A DNA stretch of 64,000 bases from Lachnospiraceae bacterium (GTDB lineage: Bacteria > Bacillota > Clostridia > Lachnospirales > Lachnospiraceae), in NCBI GenBank assembly GCA_017520425.1, contig JAFXFO010000009.1, forward strand, positions 30,270 through 94,269, in the 5' to 3' direction. The notes under the pieces were generated by a model. That model was not told the DNA's origin and did not search any database. It saw only the letters and a list, made by a program, of their open reading frames with translations. Position numbers and translations under genes: made by a program. This document shows positions 14,945 through 24,501 of this stretch, piece after piece (positions within the stretch are counted from its first letter, which is position 1; every line of letters begins with the position of its first letter).

Positions 14945-16144
14945 ATGAAGAAAAAGCAGTTTAGAATGATAATAATCGCCGGATTTGTGCTGGGAAGCGT
15001 ATTGTGTTTTACCGGTTGCGGTGCGGATGTTAATGCGGTGATTCCCAAGTCCGGATATGTTTATGGCGGATTGGAAGAAGATTTGGCCTTGGCGCCTGGT
15101 CAACCGGTAGAGCAGGATATCAATAAGCTGCCGGAACAGGAGCAGAAGGAACCGGCGGACAGTACTCCGGTTCAGACCATGCCGGAGTCAAATAAGGTCT
15201 CCATCACCATTTCCGCAGCAGGGGATTGTTCTCTGGGCAATCATATAGAGCAGGATTACAATTCATCCTTCAACCAAGCCTATGATACGCAGGGAGGAGC
15301 AGAGTATTTTCTGCGTAATGTAAAGGAGATTTTTGAGGCAGATGATATGACGATTGTGAATCTGGAAGGCGTATTAACCACTTCCAATGCAGCAGCGTCA
15401 GGAAGAGCCTATAATATAAAAGGCGACCCTTCGTATGCAAAGATATTGACGGAAGGCAGTGTGGAAGCAGTCAGCATGGCCAATAATCACCGTCTGGATT
15501 TTGGGTCAGAAGGCACCAAGGATACGGAAGCGGCCTTGAATGCAGAGAATATTGTGTATGCTTATGATAAAAATGTGGCTATCTATGAGACACAGGGCAT
15601 TCGGGTAGGTTATGTATCCGTTAATGAAGTGGCCTGGGGTCAGGGCTCGGAGGAGTTGGTAGAAGAGGGTATCAATAAATTGAAGGAAGCAGGTGTGGAT
15701 TTGATACTGGTAGCCTGCCATTGGGGGGTAGAGAAGGATAATTATCCGGAAGCCTATCAGCAGAGACTTGGCCGGAAATGCATCGACATGGGAGCTGATT
15801 TGGTCATCGGTCATCATCCCCACGTACTTCAGGGCATTGAGGAATATAAGGGAAAGTTAATCCTACATAGTTTGGGCAACTTCTGTTTCGGTGCAAACAG
15901 AAATCCTACGGATAAGGATACCATGATTTTCCAGCAGACCTTCACTTTTGTGGACGGTGAGTTGCAGGGTGATATGGATGCGTTAGTGATTCCCTGTTCC
16001 GTAAGCTCTGTAAGCAGTAAAAATGATTTTCAGCCCACACCACTTGCAGGAGAGGACGCCACAAGGGTTATCAATCGCCTGAACACTTACAGTGCGGATA
16101 TGGGCATCGTGATTTCGGAAGAGGGTATTGTAGAAATGAAATAA
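14945..16144 (+). CDS. CapA-family lipoprotein (PGA_cap-type metallophosphatase fold)
   Basis: A lipoprotein signal (MKKKQFRMIIIAGFVLGSVL, lipobox ending FTGC near residue 24) and a Pro/Glu-rich linker precede the CapA domain: AAGDCSLGN, IVNLEGVLTT, ANNHRLDFG, VACHWGVE and IGHHPHVLQG, the metal-ligand motifs of the calcineurin-like fold used in poly-gamma-glutamate capsule proteins. The start 14945 has GAGGG 5 bases upstream; 14933 is the alternative. It follows the polytopic membrane protein closely, so both may act in surface polymer synthesis, but no capB/capC genes are seen. Confidence 0.9.
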   Translation: MKKKQFRMIIIAGFVLGSVLCFTGCGADVNAVIPKSGYVYGGLEEDLALAPGQPVEQDINKLPEQEQKEPADSTPVQTMPESNKVSITISAAGDCSLGNHIEQDYNSSFNQAYDTQGGAEYFLRNVKEIFEADDMTIVNLEGVLTTSNAAASGRAYNIKGDPSYAKILTEGSVEAVSMANNHRLDFGSEGTKDTEAALNAENIVYAYDKNVAIYETQGIRVGYVSVNEVAWGQGSEELVEEGINKLKEAGVDLILVACHWGVEKDNYPEAYQQRLGRKCIDMGADLVIGHHPHVLQGIEEYKGKLILHSLGNFCFGANRNPTDKDTMIFQQTFTFVDGELQGDMDALVIPCSVSSVSSKNDFQPTPLAGEDATRVINRLNTYSADMGIVISEEGIVEMK

Positions 16145-16206
16145 GGCATCAGGCTTAAAGGGGAGGCTAAAGATGCTTAAAGTATAAAACATAGGAGGAA
16201 GTTACA

Positions 16207-17337
16207 ATGGAACTGAGAAAAATGGAGAAGCTGGGAATCGAAACATCCCTTTTGGGATTCGGATGTATGCGTTTTCCCACCAATGCTGAGGGGAAGATTG
16301 ACAGGGAAAAGGCACAGGAGATGCTGGACAAGGCCATTGCGGCAGGTGTGAACTATATTGACACCGCATATCCCTATCACAACGGAGAAAGTGAACTTTT
16401 CGTAGGTGAGGCGCTGAAGAAGTATGACAGAGCATCCTACTATTTGGCTACCAAGCTGCCGGTATGGTTTGTAAAGAGCGTGGAGGACGTGGATAAGTAC
16501 TTCAACGAGCAGCTTGAGAAATTACAGACAGACTATGTGGACTTTTATCTTTTACATGCCATGGGACTTAGCCGTTGGAAAGAGATGGTAGAGCTTGGGG
16601 TAGTGGAAAGATTGGAGGAACTGAAGGCAGAGGGAAAGATTCGTTATTTGGGATTCTCCTTCCATGACAGCTACGAGGCCTTTGAAGAAATGCTTTGTGC
16701 AAGAGACTGGGATTTCTGCCAGATTCAGTTAAACTATATGGATACCAATGAACAGGCCGGTATGAAGGGCTATAAGCTGGCAGAGGAAAGAAATATCCCG
16801 CTGGTAATCATGGAGCCTATTAAGGGCGGTATGCTGGCCAATTTCGGTGCAGATATCAAGAAGAAATTTGCGGAACTGGATCCGGATGCAAGTGTGGCAT
16901 CCTTCGCCCTCAGATGGGTTGGCTCCCTGCCCAATATCAAGGTGGTTTTAAGTGGTATGAGTACCATGGAGCAGGTGGAAGATAATTTGAAGACCTTTGT
17001 GAATTTCAAGACTTTATCAGAGGAAGAGTCAAAGGGGATTGATGAGATTGTAAACATTATCAACAGCCGCGTGCAGAATGGTTGTACCGGATGTGCATAC
17101 TGTATGCCTTGTCCTGCAGGAGTAAATATCCCTAAGAACTTCCGAGTATGGAATACCTTCCATATGTACCAGAGCTATGATGCCGTGAAGTGGAACTGGG
17201 AAGTAGAAATGAAGGACTGCGAAAAGGCTAAGAACTGCGTGGAATGCGGTATGTGTGAGGCGGCTTGTCCTCAGGCATTACAGATTCGTGAAGATTTGAA
17301 GAAAGTTCAGGAAGACTTAGATAATAAGAGTATTTAA
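16207..17337 (+). CDS. Aldo/keto reductase with C-terminal 4Fe-4S domain
   Basis: An AKR barrel (LGFGCMRFPT, NYIDTAYPYHNGESE, YYLATKLPVW, DFYLLHAM) is followed from about residue 285 by a ferredoxin-like domain with two cysteine clusters (CTGCAYCMPCP and CVECGMCEAACP) expected to hold two 4Fe-4S clusters. This combination is common in anaerobic Firmicutes as a probable oxidoreductase of unknown substrate. AGGAGGAAG precedes the ATG. The gene stands alone; galactokinase follows after 63 bp. Confidence 0.92.
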   Translation: MELRKMEKLGIETSLLGFGCMRFPTNAEGKIDREKAQEMLDKAIAAGVNYIDTAYPYHNGESELFVGEALKKYDRASYYLATKLPVWFVKSVEDVDKYFNEQLEKLQTDYVDFYLLHAMGLSRWKEMVELGVVERLEELKAEGKIRYLGFSFHDSYEAFEEMLCARDWDFCQIQLNYMDTNEQAGMKGYKLAEERNIPLVIMEPIKGGMLANFGADIKKKFAELDPDASVASFALRWVGSLPNIKVVLSGMSTMEQVEDNLKTFVNFKTLSEEESKGIDEIVNIINSRVQNGCTGCAYCMPCPAGVNIPKNFRVWNTFHMYQSYDAVKWNWEVEMKDCEKAKNCVECGMCEAACPQALQIREDLKKVQEDLDNKSI

Positions 17338-17400
17338 GAAAGACAATGTGGAGCCGGCGGGATGGTCGGCTCCATGATTATGCTACAGAGGTGATAGAAG

Positions 17401-18564
17401 ATGAAGGAACAGCTGTTACAGAAATTTGAAGAAATATTTGGAGATAGGGAAGGAGCGCAGGTGTATTTTGCACCGGGGCGTGTGAATTTAATCGGAGAGC
17501 ATACGGACTACAATGGCGGTCATGTATTTCCCTGTGCACTGACTATCGGTACTTACGGTGTGGTAAGGAAGCGTCAGGACAGGGTGCTGCAGTTTTACTC
17601 CACGAATTTCCCCCATCTGGGAGTAATAGGTTGTACTCTGGAGGATTTGGTGCCGGACCCGGCTGCAGACTGGACCAATTATCCCAAGGGAGTCATGTGG
17701 GCTTTTGAGGAAAAGGGCATGAAGATTCCCTATGGTATGGATATTTTGCTCAGCGGCAATATTCCTAATGGCTCAGGACTGTCATCTTCTGCTTCCGTGG
17801 AAGTATTAACCGGTTTCTTTTTGAGGGATTTGTTTGATTTTGAGGTGAGTAATCAGGAGCTGGCGTTGATCGGTCAGTTCTCAGAAAATAAATTTAATGG
17901 TGTGAACTGCGGTATCATGGACCAGTTTGCCATCGCCATGGGAAAAGAAAACAGCGCCATCTTCCTGGACACGGCAGATTTATCCTACGAATATGCACCC
18001 ATTCATCTGGAGGGAGCTAAAATCGTGATAGCCTGCTCCAATAAAAAGAGAGGGCTTGGGGATTCCAAGTACAATGAGCGCCGCAGCGAGTGCGAAGAAG
18101 CATTGGCAGAGCTTCAACAGGTAGTGTCAGTGAAGTCTTTGGGTGAGTTAAGCGAGGAGGCTTTTGAACAGCAAAAGGATGCCATCAAGAGTGAGGTACG
18201 CATGCGACGTGCCAAGCATGCAGTATACGAGAATCAGCGTACTTTGAAGGCAGTGGAAGCCTTGAAAGCAGGAGATATTGCAGGTTTCGGTGAGCTGATG
18301 AATGCCTCCCATGTGTCTTTGCGAGATGATTATGAGGTCACCGGCATAGAGCTGGACACCTTGGTGGAAGAAGCATGGAAGGTAGAGGGCGTGATAGGCT
18401 CCCGTATGACCGGTGCGGGTTTTGGCGGTTGTACGGTCAGTATTGTGAATGAAAGCTGTGTGGAAGACTTTATCCGTAGTGTTGGTGAGGCCTATAAAGC
18501 CAAAATCGGATACGCGGCAGATTTTTATGTGGTAGAAATCGGGGACGGACCTCGTGTATTATAA
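17401..18564 (+). CDS. galK: Galactokinase
   Basis: GHMP kinase that phosphorylates galactose at C1 in the Leloir pathway. Visible motifs: the galactokinase signature GRVNLIGEHTDYNGG (residues about 26-40), the ATP loop PNGSGLSSSASVEV, catalytic Asp in CGIMDQFAIAMG and the C-terminal GAGFGGC. Length 387 is normal. No galT or galE is adjacent, but two GH27 alpha-galactosidase-type enzymes occur at 34-37 kb and could supply galactose. A hairpin at 17349-17372 (GGAGCCG/CGGCTCC) lies upstream without a T-run. The metallophosphoesterase gene follows immediately. Confidence 0.95.
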   Translation: MKEQLLQKFEEIFGDREGAQVYFAPGRVNLIGEHTDYNGGHVFPCALTIGTYGVVRKRQDRVLQFYSTNFPHLGVIGCTLEDLVPDPAADWTNYPKGVMWAFEEKGMKIPYGMDILLSGNIPNGSGLSSSASVEVLTGFFLRDLFDFEVSNQELALIGQFSENKFNGVNCGIMDQFAIAMGKENSAIFLDTADLSYEYAPIHLEGAKIVIACSNKKRGLGDSKYNERRSECEEALAELQQVVSVKSLGELSEEAFEQQKDAIKSEVRMRRAKHAVYENQRTLKAVEALKAGDIAGFGELMNASHVSLRDDYEVTGIELDTLVEEAWKVEGVIGSRMTGAGFGGCTVSIVNESCVEDFIRSVGEAYKAKIGYAADFYVVEIGDGPRVL

Positions 18565-18579
18565 ATGATGGGGTGGCTT

Positions 18580-19422
18580 ATGAGAGTAGCGGTAATCAGT
18601 GATATACATTCGAATTTTAAGGCCTTTGAGGCGTTTTTAGAGTATATAGAAGCACATCCGGTGGATGCCATCATCGGTTTGGGGGACTATGTGACGGACA
18701 TGCCCTATCCCCGACGAACCTTGGATATGCTGTATGATTTGATGGAAAAGTATCCCTGTATCATTTTGCGGGGCAATCGGGAAGAGTATTTGCTGAATCA
18801 CAGAAAGCAGGACCAGGGCTGGCATATCAGCTCCCCCAATGGAGCCTTGCTTTATACTTATGAGAATATTACGGATCAGGATATGGACTTTTTCGAAGGC
18901 CTGCCTACGGTGATGGACCATGTGAAGCTGGGAGATTGTCCGGAGCTGACCCTTTGCCATGGGGCGCCCAAGGAAGTGAGGGGGAACCTGAAGTATGACT
19001 TAGTGTTGCAGGATCAGGTCATGAAGGAACTGCCCACTCAGTATCTGCTGGGCGGACATACCCATCATCAGGAAACTATTAGTCTACATAACAAGATTTA
19101 TATCAATCCCGGTTCCTTGGGACTGGCGATTGATGAAAAGGGTGGTCATGCGGATTTTGCCATCCTGAAAGGAAATAAAGAGGGTTGGGAGTATGAGTTG
19201 ATCAGTATCCCCTATGATTTGGAGGGGATGCTTCAAACCTTTGCTGAATCCGGCGTGGACGAGTACGGATTGGTACTGAACCGTGCCGTGAAAAAGACCA
19301 TGGAAACCGGTATCAACTGGTTTTACTTTGCGGCTATGGATGCCATGAAGTTGAGCGGCAAGCCTTTGAATCAGGTAGAAGAGGACATCTGGGATATGGT
19401 AGCGGAGAAGCTGGAGCTGTAA
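18580..19422 (+). CDS. Metallophosphoesterase, calcineurin-like
   Basis: Motifs of the binuclear-metal phosphoesterase fold: VISDIHSNFKAF, GLGDYVTD, LRGNREEYL, LCHGAP and LGGHTHHQ. About 280 residues, matching the YfcE/MJ0936-type family with an added C-terminal helical part. The start 18580 is chosen because the family begins at MRVAVISD; ATGs at 18565 and 18568 are possible. It begins right after the galK stop and is probably co-transcribed with it. The substrate (phosphodiester or protein phosphate) is unknown. Confidence 0.88.
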   Translation: MRVAVISDIHSNFKAFEAFLEYIEAHPVDAIIGLGDYVTDMPYPRRTLDMLYDLMEKYPCIILRGNREEYLLNHRKQDQGWHISSPNGALLYTYENITDQDMDFFEGLPTVMDHVKLGDCPELTLCHGAPKEVRGNLKYDLVLQDQVMKELPTQYLLGGHTHHQETISLHNKIYINPGSLGLAIDEKGGHADFAILKGNKEGWEYELISIPYDLEGMLQTFAESGVDEYGLVLNRAVKKTMETGINWFYFAAMDAMKLSGKPLNQVEEDIWDMVAEKLEL

Positions 19423-19446
19423 GAGTGGTAGTTCTACTAAATTTAA

Positions 19447-19778
19447 ATGGGAAACCCGAAAAGTACACCGACATATGGTCATACATTTTCACAACATGGT
19501 AAAAAAATAACTAAACAACAATTAATAGATATAATGGATTTGAAAATCCACATCAAGTTGGACAATGGCTTGATTATCAACAAGCGGCAGATTTTCTGGC
19601 TAATGCAGTTAAAAATAGCGAAGGTGTTTTTGATGTCCAATTGCCTTCTGATATAAAAGCACGCTCAATTCTTCCAGACGGAACAGAGGTAATTCCAGAT
19701 AGGGTAAAGATTGTAATGAAACCAGATGGAAGCATAAGGACAGCATATCCTTATAGTAGTTTATATCCTAATAGTTAA
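19447..19778 (+). pseudogene. Frameshifted C-terminal toxin-like fragment
   Basis: The first frame reads TYGHTFSQHGKKITKQQLID (19447-19535); the downstream frame (from 19536) continues as GFENPHQVGQWLDYQQAADF and ends in DGSIRTAYPYSSLYPNS with TAA. Joined, they resemble the C-terminal toxin of a polymorphic/contact-dependent toxin (a GHTFSQHG motif followed by QW...FL spacing). No export domain precedes it, and stops lie directly upstream. AT-rich composition differs from the flanks. A likely immunity gene follows after about 17 bp. The toxin class is not identified. Confidence 0.5.
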
Positions 19779-19795
19779 TAGGGAGTGATAATCAA

Positions 19796-20185
19796 ATGGG
19801 CAAAGAGTTGAAATATCCATCAAAAGAGACAATTACCAAGTTGACAAAAGATTTACAGTTAGAAGGCGTAAATGATTTTACTCAAGATTGGGAATATGAG
19901 GTGGCAAATGCTGAGCAATTGCAAAGTTACATTGAATATTATCAAAAAGCTAATCTTAATGTTAATGAAAAAGCTACTTTAATGAGGATTATATTAGAAG
20001 CATATAATGACCTTGTGGTTCTAAATACTCAGGAATGTAAGTATCAAAATGTGATTAAACAATTGTTACGCTATGATTATACAATTCACGAAGGAACTAT
20101 AAATTATTGGAGTTGTGAAGGTGAAGCGTTAGAAAATTGCTTTGCAATAACAGCGTTTGTCAGAAGTATAAGAGATTGTGAATAA
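19796..20185 (+). CDS. Probable immunity protein of the toxin fragment
   Basis: 129 residues, acidic and all-helical, with no signal or membrane segment (GKELKYPSKETITKLTKD; later NYWSCEGEALENCFAITAF). No family recognised. Small acidic soluble proteins encoded right after a polymorphic-toxin C-terminus are usually immunity proteins, which is the basis for this call. GGGAG about 10 bases upstream. AT-rich like the preceding fragment, suggesting acquisition as a unit. It looks intact, whereas the toxin is broken. Confidence 0.5.
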   Translation: MGKELKYPSKETITKLTKDLQLEGVNDFTQDWEYEVANAEQLQSYIEYYQKANLNVNEKATLMRIILEAYNDLVVLNTQECKYQNVIKQLLRYDYTIHEGTINYWSCEGEALENCFAITAFVRSIRDCE

Positions 20186-20189
20186 AAGT

Positions 20190-20492
20190 ATTCTTGGACA
20201 TTTTTTAATTTATTATGTCTCCGCATAAGGACATCCAAGATTAAAACGGAATATTGTTACTGAAACGCGTTGTTTTCATGGTACTTGGTGCTGTGAAGAT
20301 GATGCGTTTTTAAACAAAAAATTCTTGCATATTATTAACGCAGGTGATAAATTATATACAAAGCATATTTTCTTTTTCAATTCTTTGAATCTTTTATTCT
20401 ATTTATTTCAGAAAATTCATGCTTTTCATTCACATTTTAATAAAAGCAGGAGATTTCTGAAAGAGTATGCTCCTGTGGCAAGGAGGGTACAA
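20190..20492 (+). other. Intergenic stretch with a decayed coding fragment
   Basis: After a TAA, one frame stays open as GHPRLKRNIVTETRCFHGTW, then a CCEDDAFLNKK block and a hydrophobic stretch, up to the ribosome site of the Rpn gene. It has no start codon or ribosome site. The Cys/His content and AT-richness suggest the debris of another toxin or immunity gene. Nothing else seen here. Confidence 0.3.
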
Positions 20493-21440
20493 ATGAACGT
20501 GAAACGTAACTACAAGGACTCTATTTTTCGGATGCTATATCTGGATAAAAAGGAATTGCTAAGTTTGTATAATGCGGTAAATGGAACGCATTATACGGAC
20601 GTGGATGGGTTGGAGATTAACACTCTGCAGAATGCCATCTATATGAATATGAAAAATGATGTGTCATTTCTCTTTAATTTTCAAGTAAATCTATATGAGC
20701 ATCAGTCAACAGTAAATCCGAATATCCCGCTGAGAGACTTGTTATATGTATCTAAGCTGTTGCAAAATATTGTAAAAGACAGCGATTTATACGGAGCTAC
20801 ATTAGTAAAAATACCGGCACCAAGGTTTGTGGTATTCTATAACGGAAAAGAACATCAGCCGGAGCGTAGGGTGTATAAGCTGTCGGATGCATTTTCAAAG
20901 AAACAGGATGAGCCGGAACTGGAATTGATGGTGACTGTACTGAATATTAATGCCGGAAATAATGCAGAAATATTGGGAAGCTGTAAAACATTAAGAGAAT
21001 ATATGCAGTATACGGAAAAAGTAAGAAGGTATGCGATGCAGATGCCTATTGAACAGGCTGTGGAGCGGACGATTACAGAATGTATCAAAGAAGATATCTT
21101 GGCGGAGTTTTTGAAGAAGAACCGGGCGGAGGCGATGGAAGTGAGTATATTTGAATATAACGAAGAGTTGCATTTGGCAAATCTTCGCAGGGAAGGTTAT
21201 GAAGAAGGATTAGCTGATGGAATAGAGAGAGGAATCAGTCAGGGAATAACTCAAGGAATAACTCAGGGAGTACAGGATTTGTTGTTAGATATTCTGGGAG
21301 ATATAGGAATAATTTCTGAAGTATTGGAAGCAGCCATTGTGGAACAGACGGATATAGATGTTCTGAATGGATGGGTAAAGATAGCAGCAAGATGTTCTAA
21401 AATAGAAGAGTTTGAGGAAGGGTTAAGAAGAAGCCTATGA
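20493..21440 (+). CDS. Rpn/PD-(D/E)XK nuclease-family protein
   Basis: About 315 residues. N-terminal NYKDSIFRMLYLDKKELLSL and VSFLFNFQVNLYEHQS fit the Rpn/transposase_31-like PD-(D/E)XK family, although the usual xExQ motif reads NFQVNLYEHQ here. The C-terminus carries the repeated GISQGITQGITQGVQ segment frequent in this family. Rpn proteins are DNA endonucleases that promote RecA-independent recombination, and many are thought to be defence or mobility genes. The start 20493 has AGGAGGG upstream. It overlaps the radical SAM gene by 4 bp. Confidence 0.8.
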   Translation: MNVKRNYKDSIFRMLYLDKKELLSLYNAVNGTHYTDVDGLEINTLQNAIYMNMKNDVSFLFNFQVNLYEHQSTVNPNIPLRDLLYVSKLLQNIVKDSDLYGATLVKIPAPRFVVFYNGKEHQPERRVYKLSDAFSKKQDEPELELMVTVLNINAGNNAEILGSCKTLREYMQYTEKVRRYAMQMPIEQAVERTITECIKEDILAEFLKKNRAEAMEVSIFEYNEELHLANLRREGYEEGLADGIERGISQGITQGITQGVQDLLLDILGDIGIISEVLEAAIVEQTDIDVLNGWVKIAARCSKIEEFEEGLRRSL

Positions 21441-23230
21441 AATTTTTACTGGTGGCGCTGAATGCGAAATATATCCACTCCAATCCTGCTCTTTACAGTC
21501 TGCGGGCTTACGTGGGCGAAGAACTGCAGGAGCATGTGGAGATTGCGGAGTATACCATAAATCACGCCTTTACGGACGTACTGGCGGATATTTACAAGAG
21601 AAAGCCGGATGTCATCGGGCTTTCCTGTTATATTTGGAACATTGAGCAGATGCTGGAACTGGTGACGGAGCTTGGCAAGCTGATGCCGCAGGTACCCATT
21701 TGGTTGGGAGGCCCGGAGGTGACTTATGATGCTCCCGGATTACTGGAGAAGTATCCTCAGCTGGCAGGAATAATGATTGGAGAAGGAGAGGCCACCTTTC
21801 GGGAGTTGCTGGGATATTATGTAAACCGGGAAAACTGTGAGGAGGGTCGGTTTGCAGCGATTCCGGGGCTTTGTCTTCCGGGAGGCTTTACCACACCCAG
21901 AGAGCTTACGGATATCAGTACCTTGCCCTTTTTGTATGAGGATATGGAGCCTTTTCAGAATAGGATTATTTACTATGAATCCAGTCGTGGATGTCCTTTC
22001 CGTTGCAGCTATTGTTTGAGTTCCATTGATAAAAAGGTGAGACTACGTGACATGAGTGTCGTAAAAAAGGAGCTACAGTTTTTCCTGGATCAGATGGTGA
22101 AGCAGGTAAAGTTTGTGGACAGAACCTTTAATTGCAACCATGCTCATGCAACAACTATCTGGAAATATCTGCTAGATAATGACAATGGTGTCACTAATTT
22201 CCACTTTGAAATAGCAGCGGATTTGTTGAATGAAGAAGAACTGGAGCTGTTAAGCAGGATGCGTCCCGGTCTGGTACAATTGGAAATCGGTGTGCAGTCC
22301 ACCAATCCGAAGACTTTGGAAGCTATACATCGGGTGATGGATGTGGAGAAACTGGCGACAGTGGTAGCACGTATTAATGCCGGCAAAAATGTGCATCAGC
22401 ATCTGGATTTGATTGCGGGACTACCTTATGAAGATTATGAGAGTTTTGGCCGGTCCTTCAACCGTGTCTATGCCATGGAGCCGGAACAGCTGCAGCTGGG
22501 CTTTTTAAAGGTGTTGAAGGGTTCGGAAATGTGCGAGAGAGCCGCAGAGTACGGTATTCATTATACGGATAAGGCGCCTTACGAGGTATTGTTTACCAAG
22601 TGGCTAAGTTTTGAGGATGTGCTTCGCTTAAAGCGTATCGAGGAAATGGTGGAGTTGTACTACAACAGCAACCAGTTCGTGCATACCCTGCAGTTTTTGG
22701 TGCAGGCGTTTGAGACGCCCTTTGCTTTGTATGAAGCTTTGGCGGACTTTTATGAGAAGAGGGGCTATTTTGTTAACAGCCCTGCCAGAAGCTATCGCTA
22801 TCAGGTGCTATTGGAGTTTGCCTGCGAGTATGACGGACAGTATAGGTGCGTGTATCGGGAGCTTTTGACCTATGATATGTATCTAAGGGAGAATCTGAAG
22901 AGTCGTCCTGATTTTGCCAAGGATTTGGGAGCACATAAGGAAGTATTCAGGGCTTTTTATAAGCAGGAAGAGGAAAAGAGAGAGTATCTGCCTGCTTATG
23001 AGGCTTATGATTCCAAGCAACTGTCCAGAATGACTCATTTGGAGCCCTTTGCTTACCCGGTGTGGGAAAGAATGGACAGAAATGTGACAAGCGTGTCACG
23101 CAAGAAAGAATGCTTTGTGTTGTATGACTACCAAGAGAGAAGTCCGTTGACCGGTGAGGCACGGACGGTGGTAATTGATATCGAGGGCTTGAAGGCTAAG
23201 AGAAATGCAGAATCGGAGGAGCACGAATAG
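21437..23230 (+). CDS. B12-binding radical SAM protein with C-terminal extension
   Basis: 597 residues. Residues 1-130 resemble a cobalamin-binding Rossmann domain (LLVALNAKYIHSNPALYSLR, IWLGGPEVTYD, GEGEATFREL). The radical SAM motif is CPFRCSYCLSS near residue 190 (CxxxCxxC), followed by a TIM-barrel core (FVDRTFNCNHAHA, EIGVQSTNP, DLIAGLPYEDYESF). A C-terminal part of about 200 residues corresponds to the DUF4080-like extension. Such proteins are widespread in anaerobic Firmicutes with unknown methylation substrates. It overlaps the preceding nuclease gene by ATGA. Confidence 0.9.
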   Translation: MKFLLVALNAKYIHSNPALYSLRAYVGEELQEHVEIAEYTINHAFTDVLADIYKRKPDVIGLSCYIWNIEQMLELVTELGKLMPQVPIWLGGPEVTYDAPGLLEKYPQLAGIMIGEGEATFRELLGYYVNRENCEEGRFAAIPGLCLPGGFTTPRELTDISTLPFLYEDMEPFQNRIIYYESSRGCPFRCSYCLSSIDKKVRLRDMSVVKKELQFFLDQMVKQVKFVDRTFNCNHAHATTIWKYLLDNDNGVTNFHFEIAADLLNEEELELLSRMRPGLVQLEIGVQSTNPKTLEAIHRVMDVEKLATVVARINAGKNVHQHLDLIAGLPYEDYESFGRSFNRVYAMEPEQLQLGFLKVLKGSEMCERAAEYGIHYTDKAPYEVLFTKWLSFEDVLRLKRIEEMVELYYNSNQFVHTLQFLVQAFETPFALYEALADFYEKRGYFVNSPARSYRYQVLLEFACEYDGQYRCVYRELLTYDMYLRENLKSRPDFAKDLGAHKEVFRAFYKQEEEKREYLPAYEAYDSKQLSRMTHLEPFAYPVWERMDRNVTSVSRKKECFVLYDYQERSPLTGEARTVVIDIEGLKAKRNAESEEHE

Positions 23231-23272
23231 AAAATTAACCATAATGGTGAAAAAATCTCCACTAACGTGATA

Positions 23273-23301
23273 TTGCGTATCCCTACGGTTTTTTATACAA
23301 T
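23273..23301 (+). promoter_or_regulatory. Promoter of the second XRE regulator
   Basis: TTGCGT (23273-23278), 17-bp spacer, TACAAT (23296-23301). About 50 bp before the start at 23351. Confidence 0.6.
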
Positions 23302-23350
23302 ACAATCAGAAAGAGCGCTACTTTCCGAAAAGATAAGCGAGGTAAATTGT

Positions 23351-24439
23351 ATGAAATTAAAAGTAGGAGAAACGATAAAGAGACTTCGAAAGGAAAGGGA
23401 GATTACCCAGGAGGAGTTTGCGGAAGTGTTGGGAGTGTCCTGTCAGTCTGTGTCCCGTTGGGAAAAGGGTACCTGTTATCCGGATATGGAACTGGTGCCA
23501 ACCATTGCAGGCTTTTTCGGTATCTCTGTGGATAAACTGCTTGGCGTGGACGAAACTGTAGAAAAGCAGGCGGTGGAGCGATACAGATGCGATTTTCAGA
23601 AAGCCATAAGTGTGGGAAAGATTGAGGAGTGCATCCGGATTGCCAGAGAGGGTGTTGCGGAATTTCCCAATAATTACACGATTTTTAATAGTTTGATGTA
23701 TGCGTTGTTTGTGTCAGGTAGTGATGATGCAGATATTCCAAATTGGAAGGAGAATATGGAAAAGTATGACGGAGAAATCGTAGCCTTGGGTGAACGTATT
23801 ATGAAATACTGCCCGGATGTGGATCTTCGTATGGAAGCGACTGCCCGACTTGCATTCCAGCATTGTGAGATGGGAAGAAAAGCCATGGGACGTGCTATTT
23901 ATGAAACACTTCCCAATATGGAATGGTGCAGGGAGCGTTCTATTTGGTGGGCCTTGGAGGAGGAAGAAAAGCTGTCTCATACCAGAAAGTATATGTTGGA
24001 AGCATTTGATCATATTATGGATGCTATGGATCATTTGATGCATTTGCTTCCTGCTGAAGATGCAATTAAGGTATTAGATAAATTCTATGCTCTAGAAGAT
24101 CTGATGGAAGATAATCATCCCAGATTTGCCACATGGTGTAATGTAGATAACCATTATTTGGGTGGTAAATTTTTGCTGAAACTGGGAAGGGAAAAGGAAG
24201 CCCTTGAGCAGTTACGGATTGCAGCAGAAGCTGCCATTGCTAAAGACAATCGTCCTGCGGAGGAGAAGATAGATAGTTTATTACTGGGTGAGAGGACTTA
24301 TAAACGAGTAAATTGTGATACGGCCGATTCCAGACCGGCAAGGATTATCTTCCGTGACAAGAATTTGGCTGAGCCTGAATTCGACACAGTGAGGGAGAAA
24401 CCGGAGTTCCAAGAGATTATTAAGATGTTAAGTGAATAG
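23351..24439 (+). CDS. XRE-family HTH regulator with helical-repeat C-terminus
   Basis: Residues 1-65: helix-turn-helix (GETIKRLRKEREITQEEFAE, VSRWEKGTCYPDMELVPTIA). Residues about 80-362: alpha-helical repeats resembling TPRs (KIEECIRIAREGVAEFPNNY). It has the same architecture as the regulators at 725-1612 and 42589-43521. The start 23351 has GAGG 8 bases upstream; an upstream in-frame ATG at 23267 precedes the promoter and is rejected. A single-gene unit followed by a terminator. Ligand and targets unknown. Confidence 0.87.
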   Translation: MKLKVGETIKRLRKEREITQEEFAEVLGVSCQSVSRWEKGTCYPDMELVPTIAGFFGISVDKLLGVDETVEKQAVERYRCDFQKAISVGKIEECIRIAREGVAEFPNNYTIFNSLMYALFVSGSDDADIPNWKENMEKYDGEIVALGERIMKYCPDVDLRMEATARLAFQHCEMGRKAMGRAIYETLPNMEWCRERSIWWALEEEEKLSHTRKYMLEAFDHIMDAMDHLMHLLPAEDAIKVLDKFYALEDLMEDNHPRFATWCNVDNHYLGGKFLLKLGREKEALEQLRIAAEAAIAKDNRPAEEKIDSLLLGERTYKRVNCDTADSRPARIIFRDKNLAEPEFDTVREKPEFQEIIKMLSE

Positions 24440-24450
24440 GCAAAATAAAA

Positions 24451-24488
24451 GGCTGGTGGATTTCGAACGTAAAATTCACCGGTCTTTT
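24451..24488 (+). terminator. Intrinsic terminator
   Basis: A 13-bp stem (GGCTGGTGGATTT with AAATTCACCGGTC, three G-U pairs) followed by TTTTTG ends the XRE gene. Confidence 0.75.
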
Positions 24489-24501
24489 TGAATAAGAGTA
24501 C

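Noticed and set aside
20325-20492. N-terminal extension of the Rpn nuclease
   Set aside because: The in-frame upstream part is AT-rich debris, and AGGAGGG stands directly before ATG 20493.
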